Below, one piece after another: positions 12,117 to 23,269 of a DNA stretch of 64,000 bases. A program made the position numbers and the translations under genes. Origin of the DNA: Hesperophylax magnus (taxonomy: Eukaryota > Arthropoda > Insecta > Trichoptera > Limnephilidae); the NCBI GenBank assembly GCA_026573805.1, contig JAIUSX010000007.1, positions 5,208,001 through 5,272,000 of the forward strand, read 5' to 3'. The notes below the pieces were generated by a model. It saw only the letters and a list, made by a program, of their open reading frames with translations. It was not told where the DNA came from and did not search any database. How positions within the stretch are numbered: the first letter of the stretch is position 1; each line of letters opens with the position of its first letter.

Positions 12117-12735
12117 ATTCAAACTTGTCGATTTAATCGATTGATCTAAATTGTTACTGGAACAACTTACCTATCTTGATAGGAACGTTAAAATTGGGTG
12201 ATGTTTTTCGTGTTGTAATAATGAATTAAAACATGTTTAGATAATACGTCGAATGAACATAAATTGATTTATCATAAGATACGCCAATTTAACTAAATAA
12301 TTGTAATTTTTTTCTTTTATTTTATAGATTTTTAAACATTACAATTTTCAACTACTTGCCCGTGTTATGGTGGTCATACAAATTATACAATGTGAAAAAA
12401 TAATAATAATAAAAGTGAAGATACAATATAATTTTTATTAAATTAATTATTTGAAATAGTTTTAGCAAATCTTTAGAAATTCTCTTAAAACATTTTTAAG
12501 TTAATCCGGTGATTGCCAGGAAAGAATAAATTGAAATAATTCAACCAACCAATTTCAAGCTTTACTCGGTGCATACAAACTTATCTCGAGATATATTAAA
12601 TCATTTTTACTTGTATAACACGTTTTGGCTATTAACGGCCTAAAACAATAGTGACTGACTTTTTTGTAAAAGCATTGCGAAATCTATAATTAATTGAAGA
12701 TATGAGCTTTAAATCGCAAACCAATCGAAAATGCA
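12117..12735 (+). repeat. Dispersed repeat, copy 2 (MITE-free)
   Basis: Paralogous to 8325-9000. It supplies the empty site for the MITE at 8670-8886 but holds its own AT-rich insert at about 12305-12505, just before AATCCGGTGATTGCC. The insert contains ACTTGCCCGTGTTATGGTGG and has no clear ends. Confidence 0.7.
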
Positions 12736-12769
12736 GCTCTGCCGCCCATTGATGTATTATACAATTAGT

Positions 12770-14430
12770 AAATGCTGCCGCCCTATCATAAATACACTTT
12801 TCTATCAATTGTTTTCATTTACATAACTATTTGAATGTCTTTTCGATCGATTTACCTCTGATAAATACTGAAATTGTATTGTGTTGAATTATTATATATT
12901 TTGATAATCTATAGTGAATGTTGCCAATCTACTAAAACCTTTTGACTCCTAGGCGCCACACACAGGCTAGCAAAATTATTCATTTGATAAAGAAAGAATT
13001 AGTTGTGAGGAAAAATTTTGCTCGATACGACTAAACACACGCTCGTTTAGGTTTATCTATTTAGTTAGCAGATAAAAATGTTCGTCAGAGGAGACGAACA
13101 GTTAAATTAATGGCATTCGCATGCATTGGAATGCGTGCATTTAATATGCAAATTTCCGATAACTCCGCGTCCTTCAGGGAGGCTGATGAAACCCAGACAG
13201 ACTCTACGACCCATGAATGAATTAATGACATCCAGACATGCCCGACTCCATATTATAACTTATAAAATTCCATTATTTGTGCATATTTCGGTTCGCGCAA
13301 GGGTCAACACACCGCCCCGTGTCAATGGCAGCCGTCGCCGAACAAAGGAACTCCTTTCTACAAAGAGCACCCTCCTGCTCGAAGGAAAAATCATCATTAA
13401 ATTATTTACATAAATGGTTCGGTGCTCGCTGTTTTCTTTAAGAGCAAGATTCGAATTCGGGTCAAGCCAAGTTATAATGACAGCAATTACGGTAAAAAGG
13501 ATGACGGCGCGAAATTGATTTGAGTTTGGCGCCTAAAAAACAACGAAATCTATGGTTATCTTTTTGACACACTATTGTTTTAGCAACAAAAAATTCATAG
13601 GCTGTAAAATTTGAATATGTTCTAGCCGGTTTTTAGTACCTACATACTTTCTACGCACTACTGTCAATAAGAAACAATGATGCAATTGAGTGAAAATTGA
13701 AAGCATGGAAAAATAAGTATCAACTATGTGGTTTTTTTTTCACAACATCAAGGTAAAACTGTAGAAAAAGCATTCATATAAACTTTTCCATAAATGATAA
13801 TTTATTGATAATGAACAGATAGGCGTATGTTAAGATAAAATCGAGAAATAATACGCCATTCGAATTAGTTGTTGATTTTAATTGCCCTCATTTTTTTTTC
13901 AAAACAGTACGTATTGTCTTATGTTTAAGTTTTGATAAGACTGACTTTAATAGTTCCTTTGTATGTATTAATTATTTAGTTAAAGCCTTGAAAAACTACG
14001 TAGCATTTATGCGAACAAAATGAAACGAGAGGAATAATCACAATAATTAAAATAAATCCAGACAATCAACAAATTGGCCCGAACAACTACAAACAATCAT
14101 GTAATTCAAATAACACAGTTCGATTTGGGTTTTTTTCGTGGCTAATAAAATTAACAGATAATATAATAAATGTTTAAAAAGTACCTGATAGCGAGGTAAT
14201 CCGAATCAACTACACCTTTATAACACGGATGAAACACAATTCGCACTTATACACACAACACTCTGTAATAAGCTCAAACAATGAGCGATCAAAACAAAAC
14301 AAAAGGCGGTAATAAACTTCTGCAACTTTTATTATTCAAACACTTCTTATAGAGAATCGAAACACTGTCAAAAAATAAACAAAAGAACCGCGCTAAATTC
14401 AATGATAATTATTTCAAACTTAGAACAAAG
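12770..14430. other. Intergenic; octamer-containing GC-richer patch
   Basis: At 13120-13420 the sequence is more GC-rich than its surroundings and contains the octamer ATGCAAAT near 13146. A 95-codon open frame there has no domain. It might be regulatory, but there is no direct support. On the minus strand a donor-like CTATCAG|GTACTT occurs near 14190 and could end a non-coding first exon served by the island at 14440-14690. Confidence 0.25.
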
Positions 14431-14439
14431 CACATTGAC

Positions 14440-14690
14440 AGCTCGATTTCAAAATAATACGAACGCGGTAGGTACACGGCGACAGAGAGCGGATTGGCGC
14501 GTCAGTTCTCAGCGGAGGACTACTGGCAAGTATTTAGTATTGCCAGTGCGGAGTTGAAAAGCGGAGCCGATGTATGGGTTTTCCCTACACAGCTGATAAG
14601 GACACGGGTAGGGGGACAGACTGCAGACAGCGGACTACACAGCGGTCATACCGACCACTATAATAAAAGGTGCCCAGCTTAGATCTTCTG
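14440..14690. promoter_or_regulatory. GC-richer island, possible promoter
   Basis: A 250-bp patch stands out in composition. It contains an inverted CCAAT (GGATTGGCGCG near 14491) and an insect initiator-like TCAGTT shortly after. A 62-codon open frame across it has no recognisable domain. The direction of any transcript is unclear. Confidence 0.3.
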
Positions 14691-14818
14691 AATTTTTTTA
14701 AACATAAAAAACATTAACAAAAAAACACCATTGAAGGCTAATGGAGGGTGTGGAGGGACTGAACTACAAACATAAATAATAAAGGCCTACACGCAAAAAT
14801 TAAAAGTACGGTACTTTG

Positions 14819-14938
14819 TCACAGAGAGAGGTCGTAAGTATGTCATCGACGATCGACTGCTCCCTTCACGCATATCTTGCATGAAAACGAAAAAGAAGAA
14901 TACTAGAACGATAACGTCACGTACGATCTCTCTCTGAG
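14819..14938. mobile_element. 120-bp inverted-repeat MITE
   Basis: The left arm ACAGAGAGAGGTCGTAAGTA-TGTCATCG pairs with the right-hand ACGTCACGTACGATCTCTCT-CTGAG. A related arm (TCGTCGATGACGTACGTACG) lies at 4200-4250. No transposase is present. Immediately downstream (14978-15001) lies a fragment of the SINE 3' end (ACTGCATAAGAGTCCCAA) on the minus strand. Confidence 0.6.
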
Positions 14939-14999
14939 ACTATTTTGCATATTCTTGAAAGTGTTCTTTTTTAATGTGAATACTGCATAAGAGTCCCAA

Positions 15000-16825
15000 T
15001 TTCCATTAGTCGGCTGGTCTGTTATGGCTTCTCGTAGCGTTATGCTGTGAAGCTGAAAATGGATTTATGCTAGTGGAAAAGAGGTAGGTTGGGAAATATT
15101 TAATATTCAGATCAATTCACTAAACACGGCTAAATTCATTTTCTACTCTACTATAGTAGTATCTAATAAACCCACAGTAAATTATTTAAAACATTTTTGG
15201 AACACCATTTTTCAACCCCGAGAAACAACATAGAAAGTCAATAGGTACATTTTTTTCCACTGAAAGAGTATGAACATAGACATATGAATATTAGTAGACC
15301 TGCCCTAAGTGATTAAAAGCGTATTATCCCCACTCCCCATACCGGTTCCATTGAGCCGGCTGGGCTCGCGTTTGGCCTCAAATGAAATTTGAAAACGTGA
15401 CGTCATCATTCTTGTGCGAACTATGGTCGAGGCATCATCGGTTCATTTTACTAAATAACACGGCAAAATTTTGACTTGTACTATGAAAACTGGTAAAAAT
15501 AGATGTGAAAAAAGAGAATAAACCCAATTGTCGTATTACATTCCATATATAAGCATTATTTTACTTTATTTTAAGCATATTCACATCGTATAATATGAAT
15601 CAGTTGTTACTATCACATAGAGAAACGTCTGGACGCGAAACACAAAGCTGGTTGGTTGCTGGGAAGTAAATTATGAACATTTATAAAAGTGTCTTAACTA
15701 AATACTCTGAAACTAACTACGACTCTGAAAATAAAAGCTGCCTTACTTTGCCGAATTTGGACTTCGCAAATTTGTTCATAACGTGGCGAGTAATTTGCGC
15801 TCCCATGTAAAAATGTCTATTCATTCAAAGCAGATTTTACTTTTAAGAAGTAAATGGTGATATTATAATGCGAGATGCCTATTTACTGTCAGATTGATTT
15901 ATTGACGAATCACAGTCAGCTTCACTCGTTCCCTCGTTCCCTCGTTCTTCAACAGTTGATTTTACCCCTCGCCCATATCTTCTCGTCTATTAATTCCTAT
16001 GTCTGTGAGTATGAAGGTACTTCTAGTTTTATTCTTTATTTTATACCCGTGAGGTGCCTGAATTTCAATGCTGGCGTTAAATAAATGAAGTATTTTATGT
16101 CGTGTTATTGCTTTAATAATTCTTTTCGAGACATTATTTGAACTTTTGGAGTCTTTGACCCGAGCAATGTCCCCCGCACGAGAAATGCAGCGGAATTGTG
16201 ACCTTCGTTTAAAATGGGAACAGAATGGTCTACACACCGATCCTTGAGCGATACCGCGTGTGGTCCGTTCTTATAACGTTATCCTTTTGGATTGGTAGTT
16301 GATACCTACTTTGATCTTTTTAGACATGCAAAGAAGCCAGGGATGTTGGTATTGGTGAAGAAGCGCTGGAATTATGTCCATTTTTGTAAGTCTGTTATTA
16401 TATTATTGTGAAGTAGATTGTGTGTGTATCGGACGAGTGTACGGATTCAGCTAAAATTGAGCTATCTGCGAAGTTATAAAACAAGGAAAAAAATATCTAC
16501 TGAATTATGTCATACAAATTAAGCGGTGGTAGATATTTATTGAACAATAATATCCCCAATTATTGGAGCTGTAACGGGATTTGATTTCGCCGGCCATTTT
16601 TTTATGGAACTATATATTTTCTACTCGGATAACTATTAAGTTATACAGCTAAAAAGTTCCTAAATACCTACATACTTTGTACTTTCGCTAATTACTGTTC
16701 GCTAAGATGTACGTAAAAGTATACACAATCGAAATCTTTTGAGGAATATATATTATTAAATTAAATGCAAAAATAATGTTACGAATTTACTTAAAGCCTC
16801 GAGACTCGTAAGCTACAGACAAACT
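15000..16825. other. Intergenic with a dispersed repeat
   Basis: Segment 15670-15930 shares AAATGGTGATATTATAATGC and neighbouring words with 60290-60500, so it is a dispersed repeat of unknown class. CGTTCCCTCGTTCCCTCGTT near 15929 is a short tandem repeat. Nothing else was recognised. Confidence 0.4.
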
Positions 16826-16830
16826 TTATA

Positions 16831-17010
16831 GTGATTTATTTTTGGGGTATTATGCCGTATTGCGCTACCCCCTTCTTTCTTAGGCAACTTTTCAGAGAGC
16901 CTTACAGTGTCCGTGATCAGGACAGATGATGGGCACTTTTCTGTCGTCAGAAACGTTGGCTAAAGAAGGAGGTGGCCCAACACGGCATAATACCCCAGAA
17001 ATAAATCACT
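16831..17010. mobile_element. 180-bp foldback MITE
   Basis: The two ends are inverted repeats of about 60 bp: GTGATTTATTTTTGGGGTAT-TATGCCGT at the left and ACGGCATAATACCCCAGAAA-TAAATCAC at the right. The inner arms pair too (CTTCTTTCTTAGGCAAC against GTTGGCTAAAGAAGG). A related right end, GCAACACGGCATAACACCCC, lies at 27913-27932. Confidence 0.75.
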
Positions 17011-17155
17011 CTAATACTTTTGGCCGTGAAAAACTAAAATAATATCTACAAGATACGCTAATGAAATTGATTGTATGTTCAAGAATTTTGATATTTGCAA
17101 AAGTTTGTTGAACTTCACCCGTAAGGGAAAATGGACTCACCAGACCGCCCACAAT

Positions 17156-17233
17156 ACTGCCGTGGTAACTAAAAACGCAGTGTCCTCCTTGAGAGTCTCA
17201 AGGCGACAACTGTGTTTTTAGTTACCACGGCAG
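17156..17233. repeat. Near-perfect 78-bp hairpin
   Basis: The arm CTGCCGTGGTAACTAAAAAC and its continuation are matched by the complement at 17209-17233 with one mismatch in 25. The inner stretch CCTTGAGA-GTCTCAAGG pairs as well, so almost no loop is left. It could be a minimal MITE or the template of a small-RNA hairpin. The core GGTTACCACGG also occurs near 5137. Confidence 0.75.
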
Positions 17234-17239
17234 AAAACA

Positions 17240-20200
17240 AGTCTATCGGTTATCTTTTCAGATGTATTAAAAAATCAAAATAAAACTCGTACAGGAAAAG
17301 GCGATTTATTAAAATCGGCACCCCGCCCCCGGTGATGTCGTTGCACCGTCCATTACCAAAATTCAGTTTTCTGTCAATCGCCGGTGCACGGTCTGGGCCG
17401 GAATATTCTAGAGCTGTTACTATAGAGATACCAGCGGCGGAATGCCGGTCACGTCACGTCACCAAATATCGATTAGTGATTGTGATTAGCTATAATAAGT
17501 AGGTACTTACCTAGTACCCATAGACATACCATAAACTAGATTTTACTTGAAGTGGGCCCATTTAGTTAAGACACATAAAATATTCCAAATTTTAACAGAT
17601 TGGAAAAATTATAAAAATAACTAGCAAAAATCCATGAGTAACCACGTGATAGTATAAATTCTCGACAAATCAGTTGCAATTTAGAAAATGAAATAATTAT
17701 AAAGCAAATTTGAGTTCGTTGAACCAGATTTCACACAGACAACAACCGAAATTAGCATGTTTCATAGTTAAGTTAAATCGGAACAAGCTATAACTTAGTA
17801 CCCACCCTTAAGTTCTAGGTATTACCCGTAGAGACAATTTGTTCGCTTTTCGGATATTTTCTCTCATAGAAATCGTTGTCTCCCTTACTGTCATAGTTAG
17901 AAATATGAACTAAGAGGTGTCAGAAAGAGAAAACACCAAGCTTTATATTCAAATACTGAATAATTAAAATGTAGACCTCTATGAAAACAAAGGTCCCGAC
18001 CGCAATTAGAGAAAAGTTTATTAAACTTTGTGAATTTTATTCGTTTTCATCTCGTCAATTATTGTCATGTCATATTATGTATATTCCGTGATTTTTCCCG
18101 GAACAACTAGTATTATCAAATGTAAATATCCTCACATACGCTTTATCTGTAGGGTTTCATTAGGTTACGAATGACATATTATTATAATGCACGTAACAGA
18201 ATTCTTTCATCGCAAACTTTCAGATTTATTTTCGTTTTTAATTTTTAAAAATCTACAGGAGAATGTGCTCTAAATCAATGGTGGCACAAAAATATTCGAT
18301 AACCTTTCGTACGTGTACATATATGTATTATTATCTCCGCAGGTTTTTATCAGCGTGTAAAATTTCAGAAATTCCAATTTCGATAATATAGTATCACTGG
18401 CGTAGATGTGGAACGTACTTTTGGAGATAACTGATCATTTTTTACTAAGTAGGTACCTACTTAATCATTACGTAAATTGTGCAGTACCTACCCAACGGGG
18501 AATCCTCTGTAATAGACTACTTTTATGGCGCAAAACTAATTTTTTTGTTGGGTAAAGTATTTAGCTATCTTGAAATTATCTTTGTCTCGTTGCTTGTGTA
18601 AATATAAGCAGATTAAAATGTACGCAGATGATTACAGCTTGACACGGATAACTTTGCAGGCGGATAGAAGAGGAGCTAAAGACGTCATGTTTTTTTTTTG
18701 TTATTCGGCTGTCAAATTATTTTCAGTTGGGTTTGTTCAAACTAAATTATTTTTTTTAATGATAAAAGAGGGAAAATATTATTTTCCTTACCTCCACATA
18801 GGAGGCCCCAAGGGAAAATAATTTCCCACAGAGCCTATGTCATCTTTGGGGATGCTGTATTGTGCTGTGTGCTCAACCAGTCTCAAAATCCGGACCGCAA
18901 TACACTTGGTGGGTAGACGCATCCACTTGCAAGACCTAGACAATCCCCACTCAATATTCACGCCCCTGCTAAGTCACCAAACGTAGCGAACCACTTAGGG
19001 TGACCTATGGAAGACGTGTTGTTTGTCCAATGATGGATCCCGGGGCTGATGTACCCACACCACTTACCAAATTGAAAGTTATCCAGAAAACGACAAAACA
19101 CGCAACAAAGTTAAATGTGTCAAATTGCAAGAGATATTATTTCATCCAACGAGACTGTTATAATGTTTGATAAATTTATGTTAAATGCTACTTTCATGGA
19201 AAAATAACTCTAATTAAGTAAGTCCCATCTCTTCTAACTATTAATATTAACTACGTAATTAAGAGCTGTAATTGAGACGCCTTGAACTTTCTAGATTCGT
19301 GAACAGCCTAATAAAATAAAAAAAATCAGTAGGCACACCATGGCAACACTCAATTATAACTTCCAAATCGGAGTTACAAGTTTTTGAAAATTGTCATAAT
19401 GTAAAAATTAGGATAGAGATAACAATATTAGCTGTTAGTGTTCGTATGATAGGGGCAAATAATTGTACACAATAATTTATCTTGTTAGACTATAATACAA
19501 TAATAATTCTCCAATTTGGGTAAATTACCGTGCGAAATGCAATTAACAGACATAGGGGCGATATTAATACGACAAAGAATAAAAATATAATTTAACGTAT
19601 TATATGATACCAGGGATTTCTGAATGCTGTCCGAATAAGTACTTATTTATCTATGAAAAATAATATTTTTAGGTGTGAACATATTAAAAAAAAAAGTGTG
19701 TCACTTTGCTCCATTATGTCACGTACAGATATTGTAGGAAGTATATTTATAGAAGCTACGCGCATAATTACATTAAGATTATTAACCGTAATAGTACTTA
19801 CCTGGACGTGAACTTTGCTCCAAGAAACGTTGACATTAACAGAATGAGATAATTTTTTCCGGGTCATAATGTGACGCAGTATGGATTTCGAAACGAAAAA
19901 TATCAACAGAAATACGTTTTTTTAATACATTAACTGGTCTGATAGATAGCATCTACAGTTTGACAGGCGGACAAGGAGGAATATTAATGAACAAACTATT
20001 TTTGAAAATTTTAGATTATGGGGAAATAATAATACGATGTTTCAGGGGGCTGGTACTTTTTTAGGTTAAGAATCGTTGATCTGTAGATAAAAAAAAAACT
20101 ACAGAAAACCCACGAGGAAGGAAAATATTCATATAAATAGGCAGGTACGTACCCACAAGCTACCGAGTTTCTAAGAATGTAATCCGTAATGCAGTTTCTT

Positions 20201-20670
20201 GGAAGGAAAGGATATACATTCTCTTGCAAGGACATGAAGATACCGCCTTATATCTTAGAATACATTATCATCATATCTTTAAAATCGGCAAAAACAATCA
20301 CTAAGCCAACGGAAATTGAAGGCGTTTATTTGTGTTGTGGTGATGTCCGTTGTTTTTTTTTCTATTGGGAATGGGAAAACCAATTTTAGTGGTGAAAAAA
20401 GCTTGTGCTTTCATCGCACATCAATATTGAAAAAAAAAATGATGAACTATATCTATTTCCCAAGAGGAATATAAAAATTAATTTACGAAAATTTCTAGCA
20501 AATTTATCATACATTAAATCTTCACTATAAAGCAGAAGATCTGTTTGCCGTGTCAATAAAAAACTCCCAAAATGTAACTGGTGTCAAGAAATTTGAACAG
20601 TTTTTTTTTCAAAAATTCATTTACGGTATCGTATTTTTAGGTCGCAAACATCAGAGATACGGAGGTTTTA
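17240..20670. other. Intergenic; minor GC patch and repeats
   Basis: A GC-richer patch at 17300-17460 ends in GTCACGTCACGTCACC and a TATCGATTA word, possibly regulatory. Around 18790-19080 the sequence TCATCTTTGGGGATGCTG is shared with 51530-51550, suggesting a dispersed repeat. No exon was supported. Confidence 0.3.
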
Positions 20671-20676
20671 AATGTA

Positions 20677-20929
20677 CAAGGTGTCCGGGGGTAAAGCGCA
20701 CAAATTCCGAGAGGTGAATCTACATGATATTACAAGTAAAAAAGGCAAATAACTCTTTTCGTAATTCCAACATTTTGTGGTTGTTTTCTTGTTAAGAAGT
20801 TGAATTGTTTATAAGAAAAAAAAAATCTGTATTTGAAAAAATTGAATTTCTAAAATATTAAACTATCTTTTTTACTTCTACCTCTATGTAGAATCACCTA
20901 TAGAAGTTTGTGCACTTCGGACACCCTGT
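20677..20929. mobile_element. MITE with GGTGTCCGGGGGTAAA ends, copy 1
   Basis: The left end AAGGTGTCCGGGGGTAAAGC-GCACAAATTC is inverted at the right end as GAAGTTTGTGCACTTCGGAC-ACCCTG. A second inverted pair lies inside (GAGGTGAATCTACAT, ATGTAGAATCACCT). A better copy is at 46469-46707. Confidence 0.75.
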
Positions 20930-20934
20930 GTAAT

Positions 20935-22980
20935 ATATATATATACGAACATGATATACGTATTTGATATGAAACGAACGCCTTTTTCCATATTATCCAA
21001 CTACTAAGAAAAAATGCTTTGAAACTCCGGCAAAATCAGGAAGTACCTAACTACTAATTTACCAGATTCTAGTATGTACACGAAGTCAATAAATCAAAAA
21101 AAAAACATGTGAAATAGTATTAAAAAAATCATAATCCTTTCAAAGGGGCACTGCACAGTAGTGCACACGTTGCTTTCTGTTTTGGGGTCACTCACGTGTT
21201 GTTTGCGACATGCCAAACAGTTCCCCTTTCATCGCAGTACAGCGTGCGAGACAAAAGACCGACCGTGACACGCGTCACCCAGGTGAACGAGATATTATTA
21301 ATTATATTATTGTTTAACATTTTCATAAACACGCGACATTTTCTAACTCAAACAAAGATAGGGCAAGGTCCGAAGAGTCTCCCATCGACATCTGTGGAAA
21401 TGAAACACAGCTTAAATTTTAATAAATATTGAACGTTAGATATGGTAAAATTATGTAGTAATAATTTATGATAAGATTATCTATCTTAACCTCAAATACC
21501 TTACAGAAAAATAAATTCTTCGGCAATTGTGGCTAAATCTTCTGTAAAACTACGACAAAGAAACAATAAATCGACTGTGTATTTTCCGGCATTTAAGACG
21601 TAAAAATGACCTCACTTGGCGACCATGTATGCACAACGGTATGCGGAGTTTTCCTTGCTAATCAGTCAGCTGCAAACAAAGGGCACACTGTCCGGCGTGG
21701 TAGTTACTTGCATACATATATCTACACGTAGTAAAATGTATCGTTTACGGTTTAAGTTTATCATATAACATTGGTGTGTACTTAAACAGTATTGGAAAAA
21801 TGTAAAAAAAATTGGGGTGCCTACCTAAAAATGTTTACGTTTTTATTTTATATCTATGCACTGTAGTTAATCGGCTTGATATGTAAGGAAAATTGCTTGG
21901 AAATTACGAACGCTCCGAGTAAGCCATCGCCCTCTGTAGACGAAGAACTCAAAGTTATTAATCGGTTGGCGGGAAAATTGACAGGTGGAAAATGAGCATT
22001 GACAAATTAGGCCATAGATTTTCATATAAACAATCAATTTATTAGTAGGTAGGTTACTTTAACTATTGTCTGAAGAGTTATTAAAAAAATACAACAACGT
22101 TGGACTATACTACTTACGTGCTTCGATCTCTTTGTACGTCCCTAATCGCTTTTTTATGTTTCGTCGTGTCAATTGGTTACTGTTAACAGGGTTATGCTAA
22201 TGGTTCTGAACCCATTATCACAGATAGTGTGTCCATTTAAAAGGCGTACCATGAAGTGAGGGCATTGTCCGGAGATCGTATAGGACACGGACATTTAAAT
22301 ATCTAAGATTATGGCTGCTAATGATTTATGGGGTATGGTTTATTTCTTATGTGGCGTGACTGAAAGTCGTGTTGGTGGAGCAGGTGATTAAACGAGGAAT
22401 GCATGTTAGCCGGAATTGATAAAAACAAACCTTTTGGGCACTTTGAGCACAAATATATATCAGCCATTGATCCATTGTTGAACAAGGGTCTCTATAGGTC
22501 ATATATGTATTTTGAAGTAGCATAACCATAGACATGCTGCTTCATTTGTCTTAATGCATACCCAAAAAGACGACTATATTACCCAGACCGAAATGTTTAC
22601 AAATGTTTAAAGTAATTAGATCTCGTTGGGAAATGAAACCGAAATTACCACGTCAGCTGTCCTATATATAATGACGGACATGAACAAAAATTATAACTAC
22701 CTATGTATTTAATGTTGACTTTTGTCAACATAAAATAAAGTAAACTTCCAAGAGGAAGTCTACTTAATTTTACGCTTGAACCTCACGTGTTGATTTTGTA
22801 GGCTGAAAGCTAAGCAATAAATTAATAAAACAAAACTATTGCAAAATATTAAAAGATAATTTTGGTAATATCGTAATATGCAATAATATACAATAAATGC
22901 CCGGTTTTAAAAGCGAAATACGATTATACATTTTTAAATGGCATTCCAATATTGAATTTACTGCGCGATTTTCCTTATCC
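20935..22980. other. Intergenic, nothing recognised
   Basis: AT-rich sequence. A small hairpin GGCACTGCACAGTAGTGCAC lies near 21147. Open frames here show no motif or splice context. Confidence 0.3.
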
Positions 22981-23019
22981 AAGCTATTGAAAAAAGAACG
23001 GTGGAAATGATCCGCAATC

Positions 23020-23220
23020 TAGTAACTGGCGCGCTCTAGTGGCGAAACCTCGAAGTAACCATGCGGCGGGTGACGTCATTGTCGGTGACGTCATGACTGA
23101 CGTCATGATTCCGTTGAAATACCGACCCCACTTCCACCTCATTGCGGGCGACGGCGACTTTCTATTGGCTCTTCCAGCGAAAACAATGTGCGTCATCGCG
23201 GTAATGGCGCGTGATAGTAA
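23020..23220. promoter_or_regulatory. CRE-cluster promoter candidate
   Basis: Three perfect palindromic cAMP-response elements TGACGTCA lie at 23071-23078, 23086-23093 and 23098-23105. An inverted CCAAT box (CTATTGGCT) lies near 23162, all in a GC-rich island. CREB/ATF-type bZIP factors bind this palindrome, and CRE plus CCAAT near a start site is a common promoter layout. Overlapping open frames on both strands (22984-23265 and 23039-23260) look like shadows of the composition. No first exon was identified on either side. Confidence 0.5.
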
Positions 23221-23269
23221 AATAAGTAAGGCGTTATGTTTTACTACGGATTTGTCATAGTGCAATAGA

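Noticed and set aside
14494..14682. 62-residue frame as a gene
   Set aside because: Possible 5' UTR or promoter sequence; no domain and no downstream exon found.
22984..23265. 93-residue frame opposite a 73-residue frame
   Set aside because: Both overlap the CRE-rich island, where few stops occur because of base composition; neither resembles a protein family.
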